In this document: positions 25,497 to 37,721 of the stretch, one piece after another
Position numbering within the stretch: the stretch's first letter is position 1
How the letters are laid out: each line of letters begins with the position of its first letter
Notes under the pieces: model-generated
Database searches by the model: none
What the model was told of the DNA's origin: nothing
Seen by the model: the letters and a program-made list of their open reading frames with translations, nothing else
NCBI RefSeq assembly: GCF_030272615.1
Contig: NC_081411.1
Coordinates: 834,940,136 to 835,004,135 of the forward strand
Direction: 5' to 3'
DNA length: 64,000 nt
DNA from: Cryptomeria japonica
Lineage: Eukaryota; Streptophyta; Pinopsida; Cupressales; Cupressaceae
Position numbers and translations under genes: made by a program

Positions 25497-27690
25497 ATGG
25501 TTGAAACCCGTCTTCAAAAATCTAGGAGAAAAACTAAAGAGGCTCAAGAGTCCGCAAACATGAGTTCTTATGAGTATGACAATGATTTATTTTTCAATAC
25601 TGATCACACTACATTACCTGACATGGATGTCTATAGAAACATTCCAAATGTTGAAAACACAGGCACTACAAACAACAATGACAATTTGGACAACTTATCA
25701 ATACATTCAGCAGATGTGGAAGAATCCATTATGAATCCCCATTTCAATCGATTGGTTGAGGAAATAATGAGGAGGGATAGACAATACTTCTTACACATGA
25801 TGGCACAAAGTGGAGCCAAGATACCTCATGATTTTGACATGTCTCAAATAATAGAACATAGACCTTTGCAACAACCTCACTCCAACATGGATCAAAGGAG
25901 ACCTAATAGTGGAGGAAATAGAGGACCACACATGGTACTTGAATCACCATCAACTTTGCTTCAAAAACCAGAGGTCCCACATACACATGGTTAAACATAT
26001 GATACTCACCTTCGCAGACCATTATGGAAGTCTTATGGAGAAAAATATGCTCAATCACATATCAATGCTAAGGATCAACCGCCAAAGCAATGGGATATTC
26101 CAAGGCATGCTCAAAATTTGGACACAAGGAAATCTCATGTCAAATTTGGGGGCAATACAATAGAACAGGACATGCCTGTAGAGTATGGTATACATGCACA
26201 AAATAGATATGGTATTCCTCAACATGAATCTATACCAAGTGGTCCATATACGCAGCATCACTATAGACCTCCTCCATATGAACATGTGTATGATCAATAT
26301 CATCCATATATGCAACATGTACCTCCTCCAATGGGTACCTCAAACATAGGATACGGTCCAAGAAGTCGATCTCCACCTAAGAGCAGTTTGGAACAACAAA
26401 TTAGGGACTTACAAAAGAAAATGGAGGACATAAATGCACCAAAGCCAGCATACACAATGAGAGACATATGTCCTTATCCATTTGATAGGAGCATTCCAAT
26501 GCCTCCTTTTCCTACACACTTTGTGACGCCTAAATTTGATAAGTATAGAGGAAAAGGGGATCCTAAGGCACACATAAGACAGTTTTTCACAGCTTGCATT
26601 GAAGTAGCTTCAGAAGAGACATATTTGATGAGATTATTCCCACAAAGCTTAGGCGATCAAGCTATGGAATGGTTCTCCCAACTCCCACCTGGTATTAAGT
26701 CATGGGGTGACTTAGCAGAGGCATTTATTCAACATTTCTCCTATAACATAGAGACAGACATATCAGTCACTACTTTGTGCAACAACAAGCAAAAAGAGGG
26801 AGAATCTTTTGCATCATTTTTACAAAGATGGAGAAATCTAGCCAGCAGATGCTCTTGCGAAATTCCACAAAAACAAATGGTAGAAATGTTCGCCCAGAAT
26901 GTTAATAAAGACATTGGCTATGATCTAAGGAAAGCTTGTTTGTCCACCTTCAAGGACGTCATTGAAAAAGGCTTAGCAATAGAGAAGGTCCTAATTGAGC
27001 AAGGAGTCATTAAGATATTCAAGGAAAACAAAGATGACTTTAAAGGAAAAGACAAGCCAAGATTTTGGAATAAAAATAAGAGCACAGTCAATGATGGTGT
27101 TGTTGATGCCAACATAGTGCGACCCAAATTCATCTTTTCAGGATCAAGTTCTACAAACAATCAAGTGAATACTCAAACAACTTCTAGATCACGAAGGAAG
27201 TACACTCCATCGGGAGAACCACTTGAGTCAGTCTTCAAAAAGCTGGTGGCAAACAAGGTAATCACAGTCCCAGATTTTCCTCCATATGAACCAAAGGTTA
27301 AACCAAATTGGTGGAACGATGATGAGTATTGTGAATTTCATAAGAGCAAGGGTCATAAAATAGGTAATTGTCATCGACTGAAGAATATTGTGCAAGATCT
27401 CATTGATAGAGGTGACATTGAGATTGAGGGACACTCATCCAATCAAGAACATGAGATGTTTAAGGAACCATTCCCAAAGCACGACAAGGGAAAAGCTAAA
27501 GTCACAGATGATCAAGCCAACTATACTAGAGCACCTTACAACTATGATTCAACTATCAATCATATCTCGATGGACAATCATATCTCTACTATTACCATCA
27601 AGAACAAAAACCCTGAGAATCCTCCTCAGCAACCCAAGATTGTCCTAAGAGGTGTTGGATCTTCTTCCGACCCTACCTCTGAGTGTCATG
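25497..27690 (+). pseudogene. Tat gag
   Basis: N-terminal part of the polyprotein, starting at the ATG of MVETRLQKSRRKTKEAQ. A TAA at 25992 interrupts it where glutamine (CAA) is likely, and the frame continues unchanged. The retrotransposon gag (capsid) domain lies at about 26550-26840, with LMRLFPQSLGDQAMEWF, SWGDLAEAFIQHF and SFASFLQRWRNLASRC. A Tat-type zinc motif, C-EF-H-KSKG-H-KIGN-C, lies at 27328-27372. A proline/asparagine-rich linker then leads to the protease. The role is packaging of element RNA into particles in the cytoplasm. Confidence 0.93.
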
Positions 27691-28430
27691 TTACAACTCG
27701 TCGAGGTAAAATCACTTTGCCAGGTGCTTCAACTAAAAACACCGCTTCTTCATCTACCAAACCTGAGTATGACCTTGTAGAACAGTTAGGGAAGACACCC
27801 GCGCTCATCTCCATCCTTGAGCTCTTACGCATATCCCCCGCTCATAAAGCTATTCTTGACAAAATCTTGAGAGACACCGCCGTTCCTACTGATCTGAACG
27901 TGGACCAGTTTCAAGCCATGGTGGGATACCTTTCCATTCCACATTCCCTTACATTCACAGAAGCCGATGATGCCTTCGTAAGTCAGTCACATAATGCACC
28001 ATTACACATTGAAGCCTTCATACACAAACATCGAATAAAGCGAGTCCTGATAGATGGAGGAGCTGGTCTAAACATTTGTACATTGAGCACCATTAAACAA
28101 TTGGGATATTCCGATAAAGCTGTGAATTCAAAGAATCAAATCACCATCAAGGCATATGATGATGAAGAACGCTCATCTAAGGGCACGGTCACCTTACGTC
28201 TAAGAATTGGGCCAATTACAAAGGATGTGGTTTGTCAAGTCCTGGATTTAGATCTCACTTATAATATATTGCCAGGACGTCCTTAGATTCATGAAATGAG
28301 GGCAGTCCCATCGACATATCACCAATGCATTAAGTTTCCTCACAACGGAGTCGAGGTAACAGTTAACGACGATCCTAATCCGTTCATATATTGCAATAAC
28401 TTGAGATCACATACTGAGACCATCATCCCC
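27691..28430 (+). pseudogene. Tat aspartic protease
   Basis: Retropepsin-like segment in the same frame as gag. The active site reads VLIDGGAGLNICT, with D-G-G in place of D-T/S-G, as is usual for the Tat group. The second half contains YNILPGRP-stop-IHEMRAVPS. Other family members have tryptophan at the stop, so TGG changed to TAG at 28284. It would cleave the polyprotein. Confidence 0.88.
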
Positions 28431-29144
28431 AGTAATCGTGAAGCTATTCCTTCTTCGGCATACATTGACCCTGAGTCATTGAAACCTTCGACATCAAAAC
28501 AAGGTGAACTTAAAGGCAGATTTCAGGACAAAGGCATGGGAGAATACACTTTAAATCAGACCATGTATTTACGACAAGTCATGAGCTCTCCAAAAGAATA
28601 TGGAAGACCACATCCTAACAAGCAAACATCCATCATGACGCTCAAATGGGACCCTACTACCTTTCAAAGATGGGGCAAACTGGAAGAGGAAGGTTTATAC
28701 AAAATGCTCTACAAAGACATTGAAGATGACACACAAGATCAGATCAATATACCCTGTGAGAAATATGGCAAAGGCTTCAAGATTCTACAAAAATTCGGGT
28801 ATGATGGAAAAAGCCCTCTTGGGTTACGAAAAGAAGGCGTTATGGAGCCCTTACAACCTGAATTGACTGTAAAAAGGGAACGCTTGAAGGGACTTGGTTT
28901 TCTGACTTCCAAGGTCCACACTAAAAGGACAGAAGAGGCATCACGAATCAAAATTGCCAAAATTCAACAAGAGGATTGCTATTCCACAGACTCCAACGAA
29001 TGGGAATGGGGTTCAGACAAATCCTCCAGTGACTATGAGCTCACCGAGACATTCAGAGAGCCAGATGAACCCACATAAGAGGAGGAGTTTTATAACAAAT
29101 TCAGAGTTGGTCAAGAAACAACCCATGAGGAGTCTACACAGTCC
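28431..29144 (+). pseudogene. Tat linker with G-patch domain
   Basis: Between protease and RT, in frame. A G-patch lies at about 28758-28911: GKGFKILQKFGYDGKSPLG, then RKEGVMEPLQP and KGLGF. This glycine-rich nucleic-acid-binding module also follows the protease in some retroviruses. An acidic tail (DSNEWEWGSDKSSSDYE) precedes a TAA at 29076, and the frame resumes after it. The role in the element is unknown; binding of RNA or helicases is the known activity of the domain. Confidence 0.8.
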
Positions 29145-30752
29145 TTGTCTCAAGGTTCTAGGTTGAAATCACATAGGATGAGAACACCTGTTCCGGAATG
29201 CGCTACTAGTAATGATAATTTGGATTCGTTCGCGATTGAGACTGATAAGGAGAGTGCCATCGATGACCTCAATAATTACCTTGACATACCCGAATATAAC
29301 CACATCTTCACTCTTAGCCCCGCTAATTTCGAAGACATTAACGGCCTTCCCCTTGTTCATCACCAACTCATTGACTGGGATAATGAAGGACCTGCACAGT
29401 TGGATACATTCCAAAACGATGAAGCTTTTATTGATTATCTAGGCATACGAGATGATCTTCCCCCTGGAGACCATAAAGCGGGATACACCATAGAACTTAA
29501 TAGCATGGCATATTTTGGTGAGGGTGTCGGACCTTCCAGTCGCAAAAATGTGAAAATAAGAACAAATCAAGGGTCTTATGGCGAAAACCACACTGTGGCG
29601 CTATCTGATCCCAAAAAAGTAAAAAGAAAGGACGTATCTGAGGGTGAAAACCTCTCTGAGGTGCCCGAAGATGGAAGGCTCGACATTCTCCCAGCATCAT
29701 ATGAGGAAAAATCATCCATGTTGGTAGAGGAGACTATCAAAACAAACATTGGTACAGAAGAGGTTCCACATAACATATTCCTAGCTCAATCATTGACCGA
29801 GTATGAAAGGTCAAAATTCATAAATTTCTTCAAAGAGCGACAAGTCAACTTCGCCTGGTCATACGCTGATATGCCTGGATTGGATCCGGATTTGGTAATG
29901 CATCATCTGACAGTAAAACCGGGGGCAAAACCAGTAAAACAGAAATTGAGAAAAATGCATCCACAAGTGGCATTACTAGTCAAAGCAGAGCTTGAGAAAT
30001 TACTTGATGTCGGATTCATACATCCAATTGATTATCCTGAATGGATCTCTAACTTGGTACCTGTCAGTAAACCAGATCGCAGCATCAGAATTTGCACAGA
30101 TTTCAGAGACATCAATAAAGCTTGTCCAAAGGATGACTTCCCATTACCAAACATTGACTTGATTGTTGATCTCACAGTAGGTCATGAAATGCTATCATTA
30201 ATGGATGGATTATCTGGCTATAATCAGATAAGAATTACACCCGAGGATCAACATAAAACAACATTTACTTGTCCGTGGGGAACTTTCTGCTGGAATGTCA
30301 TGCCTTTCGGGTTAAAGAATGCAGGTGCTACATATCAAAGAGCAATGACCACTATCTTCCATGATCTCATGCATGTAACTGTGGAAGATTATGTTGACGA
30401 TCTCTTGGTCAAATCAATAGACAGAAATACACATTTGGACATACTTTTAGTTGCCTTTGATCGATTGGAAAAATACAAAGTAAGATTAAACCCCAAGAAA
30501 TGTGTCTTTGGAGTAACCTCAGGGAAGCTCCTAGGATTCATTGTGTCCAAAAGAGGAATCGAAGCCGATCCAGCAAAGGTCAAGGCTATCTTGGACATGC
30601 CACCACCAAGAAATATCAGTCAACTTCGATCCTTACAAGGGAGACTCCAGTCTATACGAAGATTCATAGCACAACTTGCAGATAAGTGCAATCCTTTTCA
30701 GCACCTGCTACATAAAAACATCAAATTCAAATGGGATGACAACTGTCAATAG
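29145..30752 (+). pseudogene. Tat reverse transcriptase
   Basis: Variable acidic N-terminal region, then RT from about 29900: LRKMHPQVALLVKAELEKLL, RICTDFRDINKACPKDDFPL, LMDGLSGYNQI, CWNVMPFGLKNAGATYQRAM and the catalytic YVDD at 30390-30401. The catalytic residues are intact. A TAG at 30750 sits where QAF or EAF is expected before RNase H, so it is a late single-base lesion. No frameshift relative to gag. Confidence 0.95.
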
Positions 30753-31250
30753 GCTTTCCAGATGCTCAAAGATAATCTTCTAAATCCGCAAGTTTTGATG
30801 CCACCAATTCCAGATCAACCACTGCTACTATACATATCAGCTACTCCAACAGCACTGGGGGCACTCTTAGCGCAACAAATCGCTGAAGGCAAGGAAAAAG
30901 CAGTATACTATATCAGTCGCACATTGGTGGGATACGAGCTAAACTACACACCAATTGAGCGCCCATGTCTGGCCGTGGTCTTTGCTTCACAGAAATTACG
31001 ACATTACATGCTTACTCATAAGACAAAGTTAGTTGCAAGGATAGATCCGTTGAAATACCTTCTCAATAAGGCAACACTTACTGGGCGACTGGCCAAATGG
31101 GTAATGATATTGAGTGAATTCGACATCGAGTATGTGGACAGAAAAGCAATAAAAGGACAAGCCATCATAGATCAATTAGCAGATGCTCCCATGATAGATG
31201 ATGTCCCTCTAAGTTCAGAATTTCCAGATGAATCCATTTTGACAATGTCA
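30753..31250 (+). pseudogene. Tat gypsy-type RNase H
   Basis: First of two RNase H domains. LLLYISATPTALGALLAQ, KAVYYISRTLVGYELNYTPI, LVARIDPLKYLL and ILSEFDIEYVDRKAIKGQAI are standard for Ty3/gypsy RNase H and its connection. It lies in frame between RT and the second domain and has no internal stop. Confidence 0.93.
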
Positions 31251-31660
31251 CATGCAAAGCCATGGCAACTATACTTTGACGACTCATATACACAGCATGG
31301 GGCAGGAGCTGACATCCTCTTTATAACTCCTCAAGGGGATTCTATACCAAAATCATACTGCTTATCATTTCCTTGCACTAACAATATAGCAGAATATGAG
31401 GCATTAACAACAGGATTACGAATTGCAGTTCAATGGAAGATCCAGGAACTTCGTGTTTTTGGAGACTCCCAACTTGTTATCCGTCAAGCAACTGATGATT
31501 ACCAGACAAAAGATGAAAAATTAATGCCTTACAAATAAATGGTGGATGATCTGAAACAATACTTCACAAGGATAAATTTTGAGCAGATACCAAGAGAGCA
31601 GAATCGCGCCGTAGATGCCATGGCTACAATTGCTTCATTGATCGATTTACCTCCAAATGA
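31251..31660 (+). pseudogene. Tat second (archaeal-type) RNase H
   Basis: WQLYFDDSYTQHGAGADILF, then NNIAEYEALTTGLRIA, LRVFGDSQLVIRQA and REQNRAVDAMATIAS supply the D-E-D-D pattern of the RVT_3/archaeal RNase H class. Presence of this domain as well as the gypsy one is the hallmark of Tat elements. The stop TAA at 31536 replaces a probable glutamine (PYK-stop-MVDDL). Confidence 0.92.
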
Positions 31661-33011
31661 GACCCGCTATGAGTTCTTGGTGGATAACCTTTTGGTTCCT
31701 TCATATGAGATCACTCCTACTGAAATGATATGTGTTGTTAGTCCTGAATCCCAGTTATATGGTTCCATCTTCACATACCTGCGCAACAATATCCTACCTC
31801 CTGATCTATCAAATAACCAACGTCGCACCTTCATTCGCCAATCCTCTCGATATGTCATTTTAGCTGATATCCTATACCGGCGAGGTCTAGATGGCACTCT
31901 TCTTAGATGTCTAGAAAGTGACGAAGCTCAAATTGCGTTACGTGAAGTGCATGAAGGGATATGTGGTCCACATGCTAGTGGTTCTACCTTGGCCAAGAAA
32001 CTCATTAGGACTGGATATTACTGGCCCAATATGGAAAAAGACTCATATCAGTTTGTCAAGAAATGTAAGCAATGTCAAATTCATGGAGACCTCATACATG
32101 CGCCAGCACAAGAACTTCAACCACTTGCGTCTCCTTGGCCCTTTTGTCAGTGGGGACTCGATCTCATAGGCAAGATTCACCCTCCTTCTTCCAATGGTCA
32201 TAAATTCATTATCACTGCCACAGAGTATTTTACAAAATGGATTGAAGTCGTGCCTCTCACACAAGTCACTGGAAAATAGATTGCTACATTCATCCTTAAC
32301 TATATCATATGTCGATATGGTATTCCTGTTTCCATTATTACTGATAACGGGCGTCTCTTCAAAAATCAGGATGTTCGTGAACTCTGTGACCGCTTCCATA
32401 TTTCCCATCGTTTCTCCACACCGTATTACCCCCAAGGTAACGGCCAAGCTGAGGCGTCTAATAAAACAATCCTTAAAATCCTTAAGAAGACAGTCGATGA
32501 TGCTGGCCGTAATTGGCATATCCAACTCAATCCGGCACTTTGGGCCTACCGCACAAGTGTCCACACACCTACATGAGCTACACCCTATTCACTAGTCTAT
32601 GGTTCTGAAGCCATCTTGCCTATTGAGGTCGAGTTACCCTCTTTACGGGTCTCTTTGCAAAACATCATCATTGATGAAGATTACAGAGTCTCTCGCTTAC
32701 AAGAACTGGAACTGCTAGATGAACGGAGACAAACTGCTTTTAATCATCTCAAGGCTTACCAACAATGAATGAGTCGCAGCTACAATCACAAGGTCAAGCC
32801 TTACACATTTGAGGTAGGTGACTTGGTTCTCAGAGAAAACCCTAAGAATCAGCAAGACAAAGAGAAGAAGGGCAAGTTCGAACCAAACTGGCTTGGTCCT
32901 TACATCATTACAGCAGCATATGGCTCTGGGGCATATCAGCTCTCAACTACTGAAGGTGAACCTTTGGAGGATCCTATCAACAGCATGCACCTTCGCAAGT
33001 TCTACACATAG
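31661..33011 (+). pseudogene. Tat integrase
   Basis: The zinc-binding H-H-C-C part, HEGICGPHASGSTLAKKL to CKQCQIHGD, lies at about 31950-32090. The catalytic D-D-E core has WGLDLIGK, IITDNGRLF and GNGQAEASNKT. A GPY-type C-terminal region, WLGPYIITAAYGSGAYQL, ends at LRKFYT. There is no chromodomain. Stops at 32277 (GK-stop-IAT, expected Q), 32574 and 32766 break it. It would insert the cDNA into the genome. Confidence 0.93.
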
Positions 33012-34693
33012 CTCTTCGGAATATCCTAATTCAAAAATACAAAAAAAAAAATATAAAGCAAAAAAATCGTTACATGGTGAAAACCTGGCAAACAGGCGCC
33101 TTGTGACACAAAAACATTGAAAAATCGAAAAAAGTAAAGAGAAATAATTTCGTCCAATGGTGAAAACCACTTTGGTGGCGCCCTGGGCAAGTACCATGGT
33201 GAAAATTGGGTCACCAGCGCCATGCGTAGAGACATTGCTCCTCCCTCCTTCAGGATTCTCTTTCATCATTTCACTTTGCACACACTCACAACCTATTCGT
33301 TCATAACAAACTTACCCATTCCCATCATGGCTTGTTATTGATCTACCCAAGATTGGTTAACCATTCATAATAAACCACCATTTTCATCCCTTTCCATCCA
33401 TAATAAATCAGATCCTATCTGTGGCTAAGGCAAAATCCTACGTCTAGTAATGGGTGTGGAACTGAGAACATCACATGTTTTGAGGAGTACAGTTTCTTCC
33501 AGCTTTCTTCAGTCTATTCACGCACAATCCGCAATAAAGCAGCATTTGCATCACAGATCCGCAATAAAGTTTCATCTTCTCTGCAATAAAGTATCAGTTT
33601 CATGGATTCAGTCAGTTTCAGACGAGACACAGTAGCAATAATGGGCTTCAACAAATCAAATCTTTCAACAGACTCAGACAACATTATGGTTCAGTGCTAT
33701 CTATCCTTTCTGTGGACGTAAACATTGTGACCACAATCAAATAAGACTTATACAAGTGACAAGAGACACTAAACTTGAGGACTACAGTGGATATTGGTGT
33801 CGAGTCTTGGTTTTCTTTTGATTTCATCTTTTTTGGTGACATGTCTTTTAGCTTTTCTGGGATGTTTTTGACTAGAGATTCTATCTCTAGGATGTCTTTG
33901 ACTAGAAAGGCGAGGATGGGGTATCATCACCTATTTGTATTTGCTGTCTGTGGATTGTCTCTTAGTAATGCTATGACTTGTCCAAGGATATGAGGACACT
34001 GTGAGTCTAGTGTGAACTGGGGCATTCCTTGTTTGTGACTGTCTTATCTCCATGCAAATAGGTACAAAGACTTTCTGGGTCGAACATATGCCTCGATTGT
34101 CATAACCTATTTTTCCATAATAAAGCTCAATGATGATAATGCACAAGAAGCTCTTTCACATTCATATCTTGTGTCTTCCATCCCCCTTTCTTGATTGACT
34201 TCCATCGTCCTTCTCGAGTCCGCGTAGCCTGCTATCACATGACTGAGTATAATGACACACCAAAAACATTGGCATTTCATGTAGTTGCACCTGCATTACC
34301 ACATATAAGCATTTCATACATATATAAGGATATCACAACTGCATCACATCCTGCACACAACACCTATTAGCACAATTTACATTTGCATTATCATATTCAT
34401 CTACATTACTTACATTCACATTTGCATCATGCATACGCATATAAAACATAAAAGAACAAAAGATATTGCATTGCATCATATACATATTTGCATCCATATC
34501 ATAAGCATCACATAAGAACATCTCATCACATAGGTACACATGCATATAGCTGCCGCAAAAAATGAATCATCTCATATATAATCATAAAGTGTCATAAGAC
34601 AATGATGTCAAAATCATATGGCTACAATCACTCGCAGGTGTCTACAATACAAAAAGAATGGTACATCACTGATACAATGGGAGCCCTCTATGG
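33012..34693 (+). other. Non-coding region after Tat pol, with triplicated motif
   Basis: Three spaced copies of ATGGTGAAAA(C/T) followed by a GGCGCC or GCGCC core occur between 33073 and 33225. The rest is AT-rich, with CATTGCATCA-type simple sequence at 34280-34540. No ORF is supported. Confidence 0.65.
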
Positions 34694-35716
34694 CTATGAT
34701 GAACTCCCTCCCTCGGAGCCGCCTGGCCTCGGTGGAATCTGAGCCCCTGAGGGACCCGCCCCAAGATCATCCCTCCTGTCTCCTCTATCTGGTGGTGGTG
34801 GAGGACCCATGACCCCACCACTGGATGCCTGCCTCCTCCGACTCCCTCCCGTAGCTGTCGCTGTACGCGACGGTCTATGGAAGCTCCTCGCCCGCTGATC
34901 TGCTGGCACTGCACCGTAGTAGAGGTCCCTCCAGTACCCTATCTCCTCTCCGGCCCTCAGGACATATGCATATCCTGCCCCTGTGTCCTCTGCTGCCTGT
35001 CTCCCTGCCCTCAGCGCTGTCTCAGCCTCTGTATAGCGCTGGATAGCCGGATCTCTCTCCCGCTCAGTATCTCTGAGCCTCGTCCTGAGCCGATCTCTCT
35101 CCCTCTCCAGCTCCTGTATCTCATCTGCCTGGCCCTGGCAGATCTCCCTGAGCTCAATCAGCTCATCCTCCTCTGGGTCAACCCCCTCTGCCTCTGCCTG
35201 TGGCTCCTCCTCTGCGGGTGCCTGCTCCTGTACCTGTACCCGTACTGGTGCCTGTACGGGTACCTGTCCCTATCTCCGTCCCTGCTCCTGTGCTTGTACT
35301 GGCACCTGTCCCTGTCTTTGTACCTGCCTGGGACCCTGTGCTGCTGGTACCTGTAGGGGCAATCCACCGCGACCCCTCACCACCCGAGCCTGCCTCTCCT
35401 CCCCACCCTCCCTCCGAGGTGCAACTCGCCTCTCTCCCACTACTCCCCTCCACCTCCGTCCGCCTCTACCCCCATCACCTCCACCATCCTCATCATCGTC
35501 CCCACCTCCATCTCCATCCAATAGCTCCCCTGGATCTGTCAATCGTGGGAATGGATGCTCTGCCCAATACGCTGTATACTCTGCATCCATCCCGGCGTCC
35601 TCAATCTCAGGCCACATGTCCCAAGGAAGAGGTATCATCTCCACCAGCTGAGTCACTGCCTGATCATACGACAGTAGCGGCCCAAACTGTGCCTGATCTC
35701 TGACGGTGTGGGCAAA
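34694..35716 (-). pseudogene. C-terminal part of the antisense PMD gene (native element segment)
   Basis: Minus-strand frame continuous from ARTVRDQAQFGPLLSYD-like sequence at the LTR junction through an acidic Gly/Asp stretch (LLDGDGGGDDDEDGGGDGG), an Arg/Gln-rich segment, a predicted coiled coil (EEDELIELREICQGQADEI) and a Gly/Pro/Arg-rich tail ending GGSEGGSSS. One TAG near 35271 interrupts it. The N-terminal half lies beyond the inserted inverted duplication, at 38613-40728. It faces opposite to gag-pol, so it must be transcribed from a separate promoter toward the pol gene. Confidence 0.75.
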
Positions 35717-36488
35717 TGTATATATGGTGAAAATGGATAACAATAATAACAAGATTGAAAGGCTAAATGAATTCAACCACAAAACCTTAGCCTAACAATC
35801 AACAAAGATCCACCATAACATATGAAGATTACCTAAGACAATGCAAATCACATGAAATCACAAAGATTATACCATCACATGTCCCATAGGGTTTTGATCT
35901 CCATTCTTCCTATCTCCATTGATCTTGCTTGATATATTTGCTCTCAGATTTTATATGCACAAGAGCTCAACAAAGAACGAAATGTGGTTGCAAGTAGGAT
36001 CGTAGTGTAGTCAAATCCTCCAAATTGTCGATTAGGGTTTGATAATGAAGAAGGCATCTCCTTAAATAGAAGACACAATATGAAATGGAGGGATAAGATT
36101 GAGAGGTGTAAAAGGAGGTCGGCTATGATTAGAGGGTAAGTAAAAGAAATAATAAAATAATGAAAGAGGTAGGTAGTGTAGGAATTAAGAGATGGATGAT
36201 ATGTGTCATAGGTAGAAAAGGTTAATGAATTAATTAAATAAATAAAGATTTATTTAATTAATAGAAGAAGTGGGATCAATTAAATAAATAAAATATTTAT
36301 TTAATTTAGGAAAATGATAATTTAAATAAATAAATGTATTTATTTAAATGAGAAATAAGGCTAGAAGAGGATAAATGAATTAATTAAATAAATACAAATT
36401 TATTTAATTAATAGAAGAATTAGGCTAAAGTAATTAAATAAATAAAGTATTTATTTAATTAGACTGGACAATTTTAGGTGTCTACATT
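35717..36488 (-). repeat. Third LTR, inverted, inside the Tat element
   Basis: Reverse copy of the terminal LTRs, including the five hairpins. Its outer (U5) end abuts the PMD coding sequence at 35716/35717 at the LTR terminus, apart from an extra AT. Its inner end is followed by the complement of the polypurine tract (TTTTGCCCCTCTTTG), so it behaves as a 3' LTR of a reversed partial copy. Confidence 0.95.
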
Positions 36489-36830
36489 TTGCCCCTCTTT
36501 GAGACAATGCGACTTGTCGTGTTGTTTCAAAGAAGATAAGATGAACTGATACAGAGTTGCCCCAGAATGGGAATGATATGCCCCCTCGAGAGATTGGATG
36601 AAAGTGTCTGAAAAGATTGCAGACAATCTCTCGATAAGAAAGACGGATAGAATGGACTGATTGGATAAAGTGACAAAGTCACGGGATAATGAAGACTGAC
36701 TCGGGAAACGAAGGCTAGGGGTAGGGTAGGCTATAAGATAAGCCACGGGGGAAAATACATCCTCATTGTCATCCACGCATCCACAAGAGCATATTGCAGA
36801 GCGAGAATAGAGCAGGAGCAGTTAGCAGCA

Positions 36831-36896
36831 ATGGCTTTGGTTCACAGATTCGACCGCGTTCGCCGATTCCAGAGGCCAGCAAAGGCAGGAGAGCCG
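36831..36896 (+). pseudogene. PMD gene exon 1, left (inverted) copy
   Basis: ATG opens MALVHRFDRVRRFQR and ends GEP with a canonical donor CCG|GTAAGT. The right copy at 40663-40728 has the same ATG, length (22 codons) and donor. Joined to exon 2 the frame is maintained, which is the main evidence that this is a real first exon. Confidence 0.7.
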
Positions 36897-37721
36897 GTAA
36901 GTACCGCCAAATCTCCTCGTACTTTGACGCATTTAATTTTGTCATTAATGCATGTCGAATAGGGCAATAAATGCGCTTAGACTAGGGTCCAAAAAGTGTC
37001 AAAAAACGTCCAGGCGCGTCTGCGTTGGTGCCAGGCGCGTCTATGTCTGCTAAGCGCGTCTGTGTTTGTGCCAGACGCGTTTGTGTCTGGACCCGCGTCT
37101 GTGCTGAATGCGGCCGCGTCTGTGCTGTTCAGGCGCGTTTGTGCCAATAAGGCACGTCTGTGTCAAATAGGCGCGTCTATGCAGAGCATAGGCATGTCTA
37201 TGTCCGGCAGGCACGTCTGTGTCAGACAGGCGCGTCTGTGCAGTCTTTAAAAGCGTTTGCATCATGTAAGCGCGTTTGCGTTTTGAAAAGCGTGAATTTG
37301 CATCTTCTAGGTCAAATCGACAGTTCTGTGATGAACATACGTTGTCGATTGGATAAGCTGCTGAGAGGATACACTCAAGCATGTCCTCTAGGAAGACTAG
37401 GATAGATCAAGGCACTTTGTGATGAACAGTGAGTACCAAGATAAAGTACTTTGTGATGAACAGGGAGTACTAAAATATGAGCAGCACTTTGTGATGAACA
37501 GAGAGTGCAAATATGAGTAACACTTTGTGATGAACAGGGAGTGTCACACACGTAGTACTTTGTGATGAACAGGGAGTACCACTAGGATAAATAGCAACAC
37601 TTTGTGATGAACAGTGAGTGTCACTAGGGTAGATAGCCATATGCATTTAGATAGTGAGTAGCATTTTGTGATAAACAGTGAATGCCACTATAACTGACAT
37701 GATTGATTTACTTGACTACAG
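36897..37721 (+). other. Proposed intron of the PMD gene, left copy, with two short-repeat arrays
   Basis: Donor GTAAGT and acceptor TTGACTACAG. It contains about 14 copies of the GCGCGTCTGTG motif (about 37005-37290) and then an array of about eight units with ACTTTGTGATGAACAG (about 37413-37690), each beginning or ending with a short variable segment. The right copy is the inverted equivalent. Confidence 0.65.
37413..37690 (+). repeat. Minisatellite with core CTTTGTGATGAACAG
   Basis: About eight units of 30-45 bp. The core is nearly invariant while the flanking GAGTACC or GTACT parts vary. Inverted counterpart at about 39880-40150. Spacing is irregular and there are no spacer-like unique sequences, so it is not CRISPR. 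Confidence 0.9.

Noticed and set aside
32043-32564. Antisense ORF of 173 codons across the integrase
   Set aside because: Shadow of the integrase reading frame, with no signature of its own.
36996-37405. Arg/Cys/Val-rich ORFs across the GCGTCTGTG array
   Set aside because: Open only because the repeat lacks stops in some frames; the inverted copy gives the same artefact.
37413-37690. Regular repeats reminiscent of a CRISPR array
   Set aside because: Units are irregular in length, the spacers are related to each other, and the context is a plant retrotransposon.
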